From an uncultured Chloroflexota bacterium (lineage in GTDB: Bacteria; Chloroflexota; Anaerolineae; Promineifilales; Promineifilaceae): a stretch of DNA of 13,017 nucleotides. The position numbers and the translations under genes were made by a program. The first letter of the stretch is position 1, and every line of letters starts with the position of its first letter. The notes under the pieces are model-generated. The model saw only the letters and a list, made by a program, of their open reading frames with translations, had not been told where the DNA came from and did no database searches. Location: positions 1 through 13,017 of the forward strand of contig CALFEW010000846.1 in the NCBI GenBank assembly GCA_937958365.1, given 5' to 3'. Of this stretch, positions 1 through 7,882 are shown piece by piece.

Positions 1-433
1 CATGCCCGTCGTCGTCGGGCTGGGCATCCCGGCCGACGCGCCCAACCCGGAGGCGGGCGCACGGTTGATTGAGTATCTCACCCGGCCGGCGGTACAGGAG
101 CGCATCTTGAACGAGTTGGGCTTCTTCCCGGTGGTGGGTGGCGTAGATTTCTCGAACCTGCCTGACGGCGTAGCCCTGGAAGCGGCGGCTGTGACCGCGC
201 AGGCCAACGCCAGCGATGCGCTTCCGGCGCTGCTGCCGGTGGGCCTGGGCGAGCGTGGCGGTGAAATCAACCAGATTTTCATCAACGCCTTCGACAGGGT
301 TGTCCTTAATGGTGAAGACATCGCCACGGTGCTGGCTGAGGAAGCCGCAAACCTTCAGGCGCTGTTGGATGAGACCGGCGCGGCCTGTTGGGCGCCTGAT
401 CCGCCCAGTGACGGGCCTTGTCAGGTGCGGTAG
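1..433 (+). CDS. ABC transporter extracellular solute-binding protein (family 1), C-terminal part
   Basis: This is the C-terminal 143 residues of a sugar-type solute-binding lipoprotein; the start lies left of the window. The stretch GLGIPADAPNPEAGARLIEY, followed by LTRPAVQERI and GFFPVVGG, matches the last lobe of family 1 binding proteins, where a helix reading NPEAAxxFIxFL precedes a GxxPV turn. The protein would capture the sugar outside the membrane and deliver it to the two permeases encoded next. The tail holds two cysteines (CWAPDPPSDGPC), possibly a disulfide; this is inference. The stop is TAG at 431-433, and the permease starts 61 bases later. The gene order binding protein, permease, permease, ATPase supports the call. 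The substrate cannot be read from this fragment. Confidence 0.85.
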   Translation, partial: MPVVVGLGIPADAPNPEAGARLIEYLTRPAVQERILNELGFFPVVGGVDFSNLPDGVALEAAAVTAQANASDALPALLPVGLGERGGEINQIFINAFDRVVLNGEDIATVLAEEAANLQALLDETGAACWAPDPPSDGPCQVR

Positions 434-443
434 GGACGAAAGG

Positions 444-472
444 GTAGAGACGTTGCAAGGCAACGTCTCTAC
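444..472. repeat. Perfect 13-bp hairpin, dispersed-repeat type
   Basis: GTAGAGACGTTGC (444-456) and its exact reverse complement (460-472) are separated by the loop AAG. It sits between the binding-protein stop and the first permease. No T-run follows either arm, so it is not a standard intrinsic terminator. Elements starting GTAGAGACG and ending CGTCTCTAC are familiar as dispersed repeats in cyanobacteria and Chloroflexota. In the mRNA it could act as a stability or attenuation stem that lets the binding protein be made in excess over the permeases; that role is inference. Confidence 0.8.
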
Positions 473-494
473 TATCTGATCTTTACGAGGCCTT

Positions 495-1889
495 ATGAGC
501 TTAAAAGAAGGCAAAAAACGGCCGAAGCAATTCAACCTTACCCCTTATCTGCTCCTCCTACCGGCAGCCATCTACCTTCTGATGTTCTTTGCCTGGCCGA
601 TGACGCAAGCATTGCGCCTGGCAGTTTGGGACGCGGCGGCGCAACTGACGTTGCACGAAGAGGCCGACCAAGACAGCCCGGTAAACGGCCGTTTACCCCA
701 GGGCAGTCAGGTAGAAATTGTAGACAGGCAGGGCAACTTCATCCCACCGGACATAGCGGCCGATGGCTCCACTTTGCTGACCGAAGTCTGGTTCCAGGTG
801 AGCGGGGAGGACAGCCAGGGGCAACTGGTGACGGGTTGGGCGTCGGAAAGCCGGGTGCGCGTGCGGGATGAGGCGGCGGACGGCACGCCGTTGACTGGTT
901 CCATACGCACGCGATTGGGCAGCGATGCCGACCCACTGACCAGTCTGTATAGTGAACCGAATGATAACAGCGACGTGATGGGGCGGCTGGCAGCGCGAAC
1001 GGCCGTTGCCATTGTAGACCAGGCAACGCTGGAAGTGTGGTATCTCATCCAGGCCGAACAAGACGGCGAACTGGTTGCCGGCTGGTCGCCCGCCCGTTAC
1101 ATTCAGGTGTTCGGCGATGGGGAAAGCGGGCGCATTGACCGGGGAAACAGCGGCCAGTTGACGACCAAATATTTCCAGCGCATGTTCAACGACCGCTTCT
1201 TCATGCCCGCCTTACGCACCACCGTCTTGCTCATCTTGATCATCGTCCCGGCGCAATTTGTGCTGGCGGTGATTATGGCGTTGGTAGTCCAGGCGCGGCT
1301 AAAAGGCAACACCCTCTTTCTCTACATTTTTGCCATTCCCCTGGCCGTCTCCGACCTGGCGGTGGGCATTCTCTGGTTTTCGATATTTACCCAGCGGGGG
1401 TATCTGAACACGATTTTGCAGGGGTTGGGATTGATTAGTTCACCCGCGACTTATCTGGCGGCCGATACGCGCTACTGGATTATCATTGCCATTTGTCTGG
1501 CGGAAGTATGGCGGGCCACGTCACTGGTGATGGTGATTGTCGTGTCGGGGCTGCAAGCCATTTCGCAGGAGGTATTGGAGGCGGCGGAGGTCTTTGGGGC
1601 GACGTTGTGGCAGCGGGTGCGGCACGTTATCTTACCGCTGCTGCGTCCCAGTTTGCAGGTGGCGCTCATCTTGCGCACGATTTTGGCCTTGCAGGTGTTT
1701 GCCGTGGTGGTTGCCTTAAGTGGCGGTGATGTGGTAACGGTGCTGGCAAATGAGACGTACCGGCAATATAACGATTTGCGTAACTCGAATGTGGCGGCCG
1801 CCTATGCCAGCTTTATCTTGCTGCTTTCGATGGTCAGCGCCATCTTTTATCTGCGGACGCTGCGTACGCAAGAGGAGGCGATGGAATGA
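495..1889 (+). CDS. ABC sugar transporter permease, MalF-like, with tandem SH3b-like insert
   Basis: This is a membrane subunit of a carbohydrate uptake ABC transporter, 464 residues long against about 290-320 for most relatives. Helix 1 spans about residues 16-38, then about 200 hydrophilic residues follow, then about five helices (roughly 241-263, 277-298, 327-350, 386-408, 436-454). The ATPase-contacting EAA loop is at about 359-384 (E362-A-A, G368, L380-P381). The insert holds two SH3b-like units at about 48-125 and 145-206, each ending in a matching pattern: EVWFQV...VTGWASESRVRV and EVWYLI...VAGWSPARYIQV. With an inside N-terminus the insert faces outward. The start is ATG 495 after ACGAGG at 485-490. 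The end overlaps the next permease by ATGA, implying coupled translation. Family is confident; the SH3b assignment rests on pattern. Confidence 0.92.
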   Translation: MSLKEGKKRPKQFNLTPYLLLLPAAIYLLMFFAWPMTQALRLAVWDAAAQLTLHEEADQDSPVNGRLPQGSQVEIVDRQGNFIPPDIAADGSTLLTEVWFQVSGEDSQGQLVTGWASESRVRVRDEAADGTPLTGSIRTRLGSDADPLTSLYSEPNDNSDVMGRLAARTAVAIVDQATLEVWYLIQAEQDGELVAGWSPARYIQVFGDGESGRIDRGNSGQLTTKYFQRMFNDRFFMPALRTTVLLILIIVPAQFVLAVIMALVVQARLKGNTLFLYIFAIPLAVSDLAVGILWFSIFTQRGYLNTILQGLGLISSPATYLAADTRYWIIIAICLAEVWRATSLVMVIVVSGLQAISQEVLEAAEVFGATLWQRVRHVILPLLRPSLQVALILRTILALQVFAVVVALSGGDVVTVLANETYRQYNDLRNSNVAAAYASFILLLSMVSAIFYLRTLRTQEEAME

Positions 1890-2800
1890 TGAGTGAATCG
1901 CCAGGCGTAACGGCCGTTCCTCAAACAACTGTAAGGAAAACGGCCGTTGCCAGCGCCGAAATCCAGGCCATCCACCGGCGAATGATGCGCCGGCAGCGCC
2001 TGAACCGCATCCTCACCTACGGGTTAGCTATCGTTCTCGCCCTCTGGGTTCTGGTGCCCATCTACTTCATCGCTTCGATGGCCCTCACCACGCGGGAAGA
2101 GGTACGCGCCTATCCGAAGGGCGTCTTGCCCTTCATCCCCTTCTCTACCGAAACGCTGACCTTCTTCCTGAATTCCACCGGCATCGTATCCGGCATCATC
2201 AACAGCGTCGTCGTCGCGGTGATTACCCTGATCCTTTCGACGATTATTGCCGCCCCGGCCGGCTACGCCATCTCCCGCTACAAGTTTCCCGGCCGCGAAT
2301 TCTTTCGCCTGTCTATTCTGGCGGTGCGCGCCTTTCCCATCGTCATCCTCGCCATTCCCCTGGCCGTCGTCTTCATCAACCTGGGCATCTTCGACAGCGT
2401 CTACAGCCTGGCGCTGATGCACACTGCCTTGACGTTGCCCACGACCATCCTGATCATTGGCAGCGTCTTTGCCAGCATTCCTTACGAATTGGAAGAGGCG
2501 GCGATGGTTTTTGGCTGCACGCCGTTGCAAGCCTTCCGGCGGGTGGTGCTGCCCCTGGTCTTACCGGGCATAGCCGCGGCGGCCATCTTCACCTTTGTCA
2601 TGTCGTGGAACGAGGTCTTTGCCGCCAGCGTACTGACCATCCAAAATCGCACGCTGCCCGCTCAGGTACTCAACGCCCTGGGGCAATCGTCGGAACCGTA
2701 CAAATTTGCCGGCGGCTTTTTTATGCTCATGCCGTCGGTGATTTTTATCTTCTTCATACGCCGCTACCTGTTCAATATGTGGGGGCAGATGAGTAAGTGA
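1886..2800 (+). CDS. ABC sugar transporter permease, MalG-like
   Basis: This is the second membrane subunit, 304 residues, pairing with the MalF-like protein to form the channel. A hydrophilic N-terminus of about 40 residues precedes helix 1 (about 43-65); further helices lie near 104-127, 138-163, 174-196, 226-247 and 277-293. The EAA loop reads ELEEAAMVFGCTPLQAF then VVLPLVLPG (E204-A-A, G210, L222-P223), the expected contact with the ATPase. The start overlaps the preceding stop as ATGA at 1886-1889, with AGGAGG at 1873-1878 inside the upstream gene; a second ATG directly follows and could serve instead. Two copies of AACGGCCGTT 30 bases apart sit in the poorly conserved N-terminal extension, where both read as Thr-Ala-Val. 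Confidence 0.93.
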   Translation: MMSESPGVTAVPQTTVRKTAVASAEIQAIHRRMMRRQRLNRILTYGLAIVLALWVLVPIYFIASMALTTREEVRAYPKGVLPFIPFSTETLTFFLNSTGIVSGIINSVVVAVITLILSTIIAAPAGYAISRYKFPGREFFRLSILAVRAFPIVILAIPLAVVFINLGIFDSVYSLALMHTALTLPTTILIIGSVFASIPYELEEAAMVFGCTPLQAFRRVVLPLVLPGIAAAAIFTFVMSWNEVFAASVLTIQNRTLPAQVLNALGQSSEPYKFAGGFFMLMPSVIFIFFIRRYLFNMWGQMSK

Positions 2801-2820
2801 AGCGTTGGCTGGTCGGCACA

Positions 2821-2843
2821 AACCAACCAACTAACCAACCAAC
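2821..2843. repeat. CCAA-type low-complexity repeat in the permease-ATPase gap
   Basis: The 58-base gap between the MalG-like gene and the ATPase contains AACCAACCAA then CTAACCAACC, an imperfect tandem of CAAC/CCAA units. The ATPase ATG (2859) has no clear Shine-Dalgarno sequence (upstream bases CCAGAATAAAACT), so this spacer may affect its translation. No hairpin is seen. Confidence 0.5.
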
Positions 2844-2858
2844 TTCCAGAATAAAACT

Positions 2859-3950
<1,092 letters not shown>

Positions 3951-3962
3951 GTTGATAGTAAT

Positions 3963-5687
3963 ATGCAAACGCTGTTAAGCGAGATTTATGGCGCTGAGGT
4001 GGGGCGGGAAACATGGGGCCGATTACAAGAACTGATTGCTGCTTATCGGGCGCGGCTGCCGCAGGGACAAACGGCCGTTCTCTCCGCCCAAGACGCCATC
4101 CTCATCACCTACGCCGACCAGGTGCAGGAAGAGGAACGGCCGTTTCTCCCCACCCTGACCGATTTTTCCCAGGCGCACCTTCAGGGCATCGTCAGCGCCA
4201 TCCACCTGCTCCCCTTCTACCCCGCTTCATCCGACGATGGCTTTTCGGTCATTGATTACCGCCAGGTACGCCCTGACCTGGGCGATTGGGCCGACATAAC
4301 CCGGCTGGGACAGCAGTTCCGCCTGATGTTCGACGCCGTCATCAACCATATTTCGGCGCAAAGCGACTGGTTCCGCGCCTTTTTGCGCGATGACGCCCGT
4401 TACCGCGAATATTTTACCGTGGTCGAGCCATCGGCTGACCTGACGGCCGTTTTCCGACCCCGCGCCCTGCCCCTGTTGACAGAAGTGGCAACGGCCGTTG
4501 GCCCCAAACACGTCTGGACTACTTTCAGCCCCGACCAGATTGACCTCAACTACCGCAACCCAGACGTGCTGCTGGACGTGGTGGAGACGCTGCTCTTCTA
4601 CGTCGCCCAGGGGGTCGAGTTCATCCGCCTGGATGCCATCGCCTTTATGTGGAAAGAGCCGGGCACGCGCTGCCTGCACCTGCCGCAAACCCATCACCTC
4701 ATTCAGGTGCTGCGCGCCGTATTGGACGAGGTGGCCCCGCAAGTGTTTCTGATCACCGAGACCAACGTGCCCCACGAGGAGAACATCTCTTATTTTGGTA
4801 ACGGCCGTAACGAAGCCCAAATGGTTTACAACTTTTCCCTGCCGCCCCTGACGCTGCACACGTTCCACCAGGGAGATGCGACAGTTTTGTCCCGATGGGC
4901 CGCCGGGCTGCGGCTGCCTGGCCCGCGGACAACCTTCTTCAACTTCCTGGCCTCCCACGATGGCATCGGTCTGACCCCGGCGCGGGGCTTTCTCAGCGAA
5001 GCGGACATCGGGGCCGTGGTCGAGCGGGTGACGGCGCTGGGCGGCTTTGTCTCTTATCGCAACCAGCCCGACGGCAGCGCCAGCCCGTATGAGCTGAACA
5101 TCAATTATCTCGATGCCCTGGGCGCGCCGGGCGAAGTGGAAACGGCCGTATTATTGGCGCGCCGTTTCATCGCCAGCCAGGCGATTATGCTGGCGCTGCG
5201 CGGCGTGCCGGGGATTTATTTCCACAGCCTGTTTGGCTCGCGCAGTTGGCCGGCCGGCGTGGCGCAGACGGGACGCAACCGCACCATTAACCGGGAGAAG
5301 CTGGCGCGGGCGGCGCTGGAACAGGCGTTGGCCGATCCCCAATCGCTGCGCTACCGGGTTTTTACGGCTTACCGCCATTTGCTGCAACAGCGCCGCCGCG
5401 TGGCGGCCTTCGATCCGGCGGCGGATCAAGAGGTCTTGTTTATAGACCCGGCCCTGTTTTGTGTGTATCGGGTGGCGGAAAACGGCCGTTCCGCCGTCCT
5501 CTGCCTGCACAACGTTACCAACCAATCGCCCACGGTGCTGGTAGACCTGCGCCCCCTGGCCCTGACCGGGGTGGAGACGATGCGGGATCTGGTGAACGGC
5601 CGTGTCTATCCCATTCGCCCCGGCCGCCAACTTCGCCTCACCCTGGAGCCGTATCAGGTTTTGTGGCTGCAACCGGAGGTCTCATGA
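3963..5687 (+). CDS. GH13_18 sugar phosphorylase, probably glucosylglycerate phosphorylase-like
   Basis: The 574-residue protein belongs to the sucrose phosphorylase subfamily of GH13, which splits alpha-glucosides with phosphate to give alpha-glucose 1-phosphate. Visible markers are LLPFYPASSDDGFSVIDY near residue 80, the nucleophile D224 in FIRLDAIAFMWKEPGT, the acid/base E266 in LITETNVPHEENISYFG, and the stabilising D333 in NFLASHDGIGLTP. The TETNVPHxxNxSYFG acid/base motif and MWKEPGT after the nucleophile resemble the glucosylglycerate phosphorylase branch (E. coli YcjM type) more than classical sucrose phosphorylase; this distinction is from memory. No signal peptide is seen, so it acts in the cytoplasm on imported sugar. 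It lies 12 bases after the ATPase gene and overlaps the glycosyltransferase by ATGA. It carries eight ACGGCCGT octamers. Acceptor specificity is unproven. Confidence 0.85.
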   Translation: MQTLLSEIYGAEVGRETWGRLQELIAAYRARLPQGQTAVLSAQDAILITYADQVQEEERPFLPTLTDFSQAHLQGIVSAIHLLPFYPASSDDGFSVIDYRQVRPDLGDWADITRLGQQFRLMFDAVINHISAQSDWFRAFLRDDARYREYFTVVEPSADLTAVFRPRALPLLTEVATAVGPKHVWTTFSPDQIDLNYRNPDVLLDVVETLLFYVAQGVEFIRLDAIAFMWKEPGTRCLHLPQTHHLIQVLRAVLDEVAPQVFLITETNVPHEENISYFGNGRNEAQMVYNFSLPPLTLHTFHQGDATVLSRWAAGLRLPGPRTTFFNFLASHDGIGLTPARGFLSEADIGAVVERVTALGGFVSYRNQPDGSASPYELNINYLDALGAPGEVETAVLLARRFIASQAIMLALRGVPGIYFHSLFGSRSWPAGVAQTGRNRTINREKLARAALEQALADPQSLRYRVFTAYRHLLQQRRRVAAFDPAADQEVLFIDPALFCVYRVAENGRSAVLCLHNVTNQSPTVLVDLRPLALTGVETMRDLVNGRVYPIRPGRQLRLTLEPYQVLWLQPEVS

Positions 5688-6928
5688 ATATTGGCTTTGT
5701 TTCCTTTCGTTTTGCTGGAACTGATGGCGTATCGCTCGAAGTCGCCAAGTGGGCGACCTTATTGGAGGCGATGGGCCACACCTGCTACTACTTTGCCGGG
5801 CAATGCGACCGGCCGGACGGCCGTTCCTTCATCGTGCCTGAAGCCTTTTATCAGCAGCCGGAAATATTGGCCCACCACCAGGCCCTCTTCAGCCGCCCAA
5901 CGCGCACACCGGAAGAGACAGCCTGGATTGAGCAGCGGCGCGCCTATTTCCACGACCGGCTGCAACGCTTCGTCGGCGCTTTTAACCTTGACCTGCTCAT
6001 CCCGCAAAATGTGCTGGCTATCCCGCTCAACATTCCTCTGGCCCTGGCGCTGGCCGACCTGATCGCCGAAACGGGCATTCCCACCATCGCCCAACACCAC
6101 GACCTGGCCTGGGAGCGCAAACGCTTCCTGGTCAACGGCGTGGGCGACTATTTGAGCGCCGCCTTTCCGCCGGACTTGTCTTCGATACGACACGTGGTCA
6201 TCAACAGTCTGGCGCAGCGGCAGTTGGCCTGGCGGCGCGGCCTGAACGCCCTGCTTGTGCCCAACGTCATGGATTTTGCCACGCCGCCGCCCGTCCCGGA
6301 CGCCTACGCCGCCAACCTGCGCCGCGATTTAGGGCTGGCGGAGGATGAACTGCTCATCTTACAGCCGACGCGGGTTATTTCGCGCAAGGGGATTGAACAC
6401 GCCATCGAGTTGGTCGTTCGCCTGGGACGCAAAGCGCGGCTGGTTATCTCCCATGCCAGCGCCGACGAGGGTGACGCCTATGAGCAGCGGCTGCGTCAGT
6501 ACGCCACGCTGCTGAACGCGCCGGTCTTGTTTGTGGCGGATGTGATTGGTGATGAACGGGGGCAGTTGGCCGACGGCCGTGCCATCTACAGCCTGGCCGA
6601 CGTTTACGCCCAGGCCGATTTTGTCACCTATCCTTCACTCATCGAAGGCTTCGGCAACGCTTTTTTGGAGGCGATTTATTACCGCAAGCCGCTTTTGGTG
6701 CAGCGCTACGACGTCTACGCTGCCGACATCGGCCCCAAGGGCTTTCAGGTGGTGGAATTTGATGAGTATATAACGACGGCGACGGTAACGGCCGTTGCCC
6801 ACCTCCTCGACAACCCCGGCCAGGCCGCTGCAATGGCCGAGACCAACTACCAACTGGCGCAGCAGCACTATTCCTACCAGACGTTGCAAGGCTGTCTGCA
6901 AACGCTGTTGGAATCCGTTCGCTCATAG
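5684..6928 (+). CDS. GT4 family glycosyltransferase
   Basis: This 414-residue GT-B glycosyltransferase starts MNIGFVSFRFAGTDGVSLEV, the glycine-rich N-terminal loop typical of GT4. The C-terminal donor domain has PTRVISRKGIEHA (R230, K235, usual sugar-nucleotide phosphate contacts) and SLIEGFGNAFLEAIYYRKP with the EX7E pair E321/E329. An upstream in-frame extension exists, but the true start is ATG 5684: it overlaps the phosphorylase stop as ATGA and is preceded by CGGAGG at 5674-5679. Coupling to a GH13_18 phosphorylase suggests both act on the same or a related alpha-glucoside. A role like mannosylglucosylglycerate synthase (a GT4 enzyme known from Petrotoga) would fit but is inference. Donor and acceptor cannot be read from sequence. 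No membrane segment is evident. Confidence 0.85.
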   Translation: MNIGFVSFRFAGTDGVSLEVAKWATLLEAMGHTCYYFAGQCDRPDGRSFIVPEAFYQQPEILAHHQALFSRPTRTPEETAWIEQRRAYFHDRLQRFVGAFNLDLLIPQNVLAIPLNIPLALALADLIAETGIPTIAQHHDLAWERKRFLVNGVGDYLSAAFPPDLSSIRHVVINSLAQRQLAWRRGLNALLVPNVMDFATPPPVPDAYAANLRRDLGLAEDELLILQPTRVISRKGIEHAIELVVRLGRKARLVISHASADEGDAYEQRLRQYATLLNAPVLFVADVIGDERGQLADGRAIYSLADVYAQADFVTYPSLIEGFGNAFLEAIYYRKPLLVQRYDVYAADIGPKGFQVVEFDEYITTATVTAVAHLLDNPGQAAAMAETNYQLAQQHYSYQTLQGCLQTLLESVRS

Positions 6929-6992
6929 CCTGGTGGGATTGGGGTGATTAATTTGATGGTCTACTATTTCCGCACGTTTATTGGCATTACCC

Positions 6993-7073
6993 ATGTATCG
7001 AGAAGAACGACTGCATTTGCGGGTCAAACCAAAGAAGTGGCTTCCCACCCGCAGACAAACACCGCTCGCTCTC
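6993..7073 (+). pseudogene. IS3-type transposase (OrfB) scrap
   Basis: Twenty-seven codons on + read MYREERLHLRVKPKKW then LPTRRQTPLAL. This resembles the link region of IS3-family OrfB (pattern RLYREExLxLRxxxxK...RxPLxxPxxPNxRWSMDF). The reading breaks off before the RWSMDF catalytic segment, and upstream bases from about 6969 look like a frameshifted continuation. There is no intact gene. The match is short and made from memory. Confidence 0.5.
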
Positions 7074-7076
7074 GGT

Positions 7077-7160
7077 TACGGCCGTATGACTGATGGAATT
7101 GACCACTTCCAACTCCACCAACCGATCTGCCAGGAGCCGTGGAGTCCAGCGCTCGTAGCC
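7077..7160 (-). pseudogene. IS630-type transposase scrap
   Basis: Read leftwards from 7160, 28 codons give GYERWTPRLLADRLVELE then VVNSISHTAV. This closely follows the helix-turn-helix segment of IS630-family transposases (GRWTLRLLADRLVELxxVxSISHETV). The match ends at the ACGGCCGT octamer at 7078-7085; beyond it the frame shows no family similarity. The other end stops at 7160, where the MITE-like element begins. No DDE catalytic region is present, so it is a dead fragment. Confidence 0.65.
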
Positions 7161-7283
7161 TAGTACAGTTTTCCAGAAATCATGACCAGGTTTGTAGGGG
7201 CTGGCCTTGTGCCTGCCCCGTCAAGGGCGACCACAAGGGTCGCCCCTACAAAGGTGATGCGAATTTACGGGAGGCTGTACTAG
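7160..7283. mobile_element. MITE-like element with inverted ends
   Basis: CTAGTACAG (7160-7168) and its exact reverse complement CTGTACTAG (7275-7283) bound about 124 bases that code for nothing recognisable. The ends can be read as TA-flanked GTACAG termini, the target style of IS630/Tc1-mariner elements. The left end abuts an IS630 transposase scrap and the right end coincides with the stop codon of a response-regulator scrap, so the element marks a junction between two unrelated fragments. A short non-autonomous element is the best reading, but the terminal repeat is only 9 bp. Confidence 0.5.
7191..7252. repeat. Nested double-hairpin repeat
   Basis: TTTGTAGGGGC (7191-7201) and GCCCCTACAAA (7242-7252) form an 11-bp outer stem. 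Inside are two smaller hairpins: GGGGCTGG...CCTGCCCC (imperfect) and GGGCGACC-ACA-AGGGTCGCCC. The whole can fold as a three-way cruciform. Repeats ending in GTCGCCCCTACA are common dispersed elements in Chloroflexota and related genomes. No adjacent T-run suggests a terminator role. Confidence 0.75.
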
Positions 7284-7345
7284 CGTGCCAGCGCAATGGT
7301 CGCTTTCTCCAGGGCTGTGGTCACGGCCGCAGTCCGGTCAAGCTC
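7280..7345 (-). pseudogene. C-terminal scrap of a LuxR/NarL-type response regulator
   Basis: Read leftwards from 7345, 21 codons and a TAG give ELDRTAAVTTAL then EKATIALAR. The pattern DRTxAVTxALxxxxIxL is the hallmark end of NarL-type regulators and matches the intact regulator at 10070-10699 (VDDRTTAVTAALKRKIIRL). The DNA also matches: AGGGC...ACGGCCG.AGT.CGGTCA occurs near 7311-7340 and near 10099-10128. The scrap begins right after the stop of the membrane-protein gene at 7351, so that gene may once have preceded a regulator gene. Confidence 0.6.
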
Positions 7346-7350
7346 TAGCT

Positions 7351-7719
7351 CTATTTGCTGCCGCGAACCAAGATGAGTGAAATGCCAACGGCTATGATGC
7401 CGAGAGGCCACAGGCCAGAGACACTGTAGCCCAGCACCATCGCGGCCATGTAAGCGAAGGGCAGCACGGCGAAAACGGCAATGCTGAAGACACGGCGGGT
7501 AAGACGGCCGTCTTCCTTGTAGCGCCTATAAGCCGACACGCCGATCAAATATATGGGCAACAGGGCTATCAGCATCGAGGGACTGTGCCCCGCGATGGTG
7601 ATCCCGGACGTCCCCATGAGGAAGATGGCGCCCATGAGGACCATAAACGCTCCCATCCACTTTCCAACTTCGTGTTCCCCTTTGACCTGTTCTGAATTGA
7701 CAACTGTTTTCTGTTTCAT
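7351..7719 (-). CDS. Small four-helix membrane protein, unknown function
   Basis: The 122-residue protein has a charged N-terminus (MKQKTVVNSEQVKGEHEVGK) and four likely membrane helices at about 20-40, 47-65, 77-97 and 101-118, ending VRGSK. I do not recognise the family. The frame opens further upstream, but ATG 7719 is chosen because AGGAG lies 6 bases before it while the earlier ATG (7761) lacks such a site. It resembles small membrane proteins found beside two-component systems, and a response-regulator scrap lies directly downstream, which hints at a lost sensory partner; this is inference. It is 146 bases from the upstream gene, so it probably has its own promoter. One ACGGCCGT octamer lies inside, at 7504. 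Confidence 0.7.
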   Translation of the reverse strand: MKQKTVVNSEQVKGEHEVGKWMGAFMVLMGAIFLMGTSGITIAGHSPSMLIALLPIYLIGVSAYRRYKEDGRLTRRVFSIAVFAVLPFAYMAAMVLGYSVSGLWPLGIIAVGISLILVRGSK

Positions 7720-7725
7720 AACATT

Positions 7726-7730
7726 CTCCT
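7726..7730 (-). promoter_or_regulatory. Shine-Dalgarno site deciding the start at 7719
   Basis: AGGAG on the minus strand (CTCCT on +) lies 6 bases upstream of ATG 7719. It favours this start over the in-frame ATG 14 codons earlier. Confidence 0.7.
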
Positions 7731-7864
7731 GTCTGATTCTGACTGTTAGGTTAGTGTTCAATGGCTACAGAATAGCAGTTGGCCCGGAGAAAGTAACCGG
7801 CCGAGAGACTGAATTTGGGCTATCCAGGGATGGATTATGCGGTCAACTGACTGGGAGCGACCGT

Positions 7865-7882
7865 ATCAACCGATCGGTTGAT
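7865..7882. promoter_or_regulatory. Perfect 18-bp palindrome, possible protein-binding site
   Basis: ATCAACCGATCGGTTGAT is its own reverse complement with no spacer. It covers the stop codon of the HicB/DinB-like gene (7866-7868) and lies 146 bases upstream of the small membrane-protein gene. Without a loop or T-run it is a poor terminator but a good size for a dimeric repressor operator. No regulator gene can be assigned to it. Confidence 0.45.

Noticed and set aside
444..472. Hairpin as an intrinsic terminator
   Set aside because: No T-run follows on either strand and the permease genes continue the operon downstream.
2024..2530. Minus-strand frame of 168 codons opposite the MalG-like permease
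   Set aside because: Its product is a very polar, repetitive sequence rich in D, G, Q and R, typical of the complement of membrane-helix codons.
4227..4958. Long minus-strand open frame (243 codons) opposite the phosphorylase gene
   Set aside because: It is antisense to a protein with complete catalytic motifs, shows no recognisable domain and is explained by G+C-rich codon use.
5459..5683. In-frame upstream extension of the glycosyltransferase
   Set aside because: It lies wholly inside the phosphorylase gene in another frame, while ATG 5684 has a ribosome site, an ATGA overlap and the conserved GT4 N-terminus.
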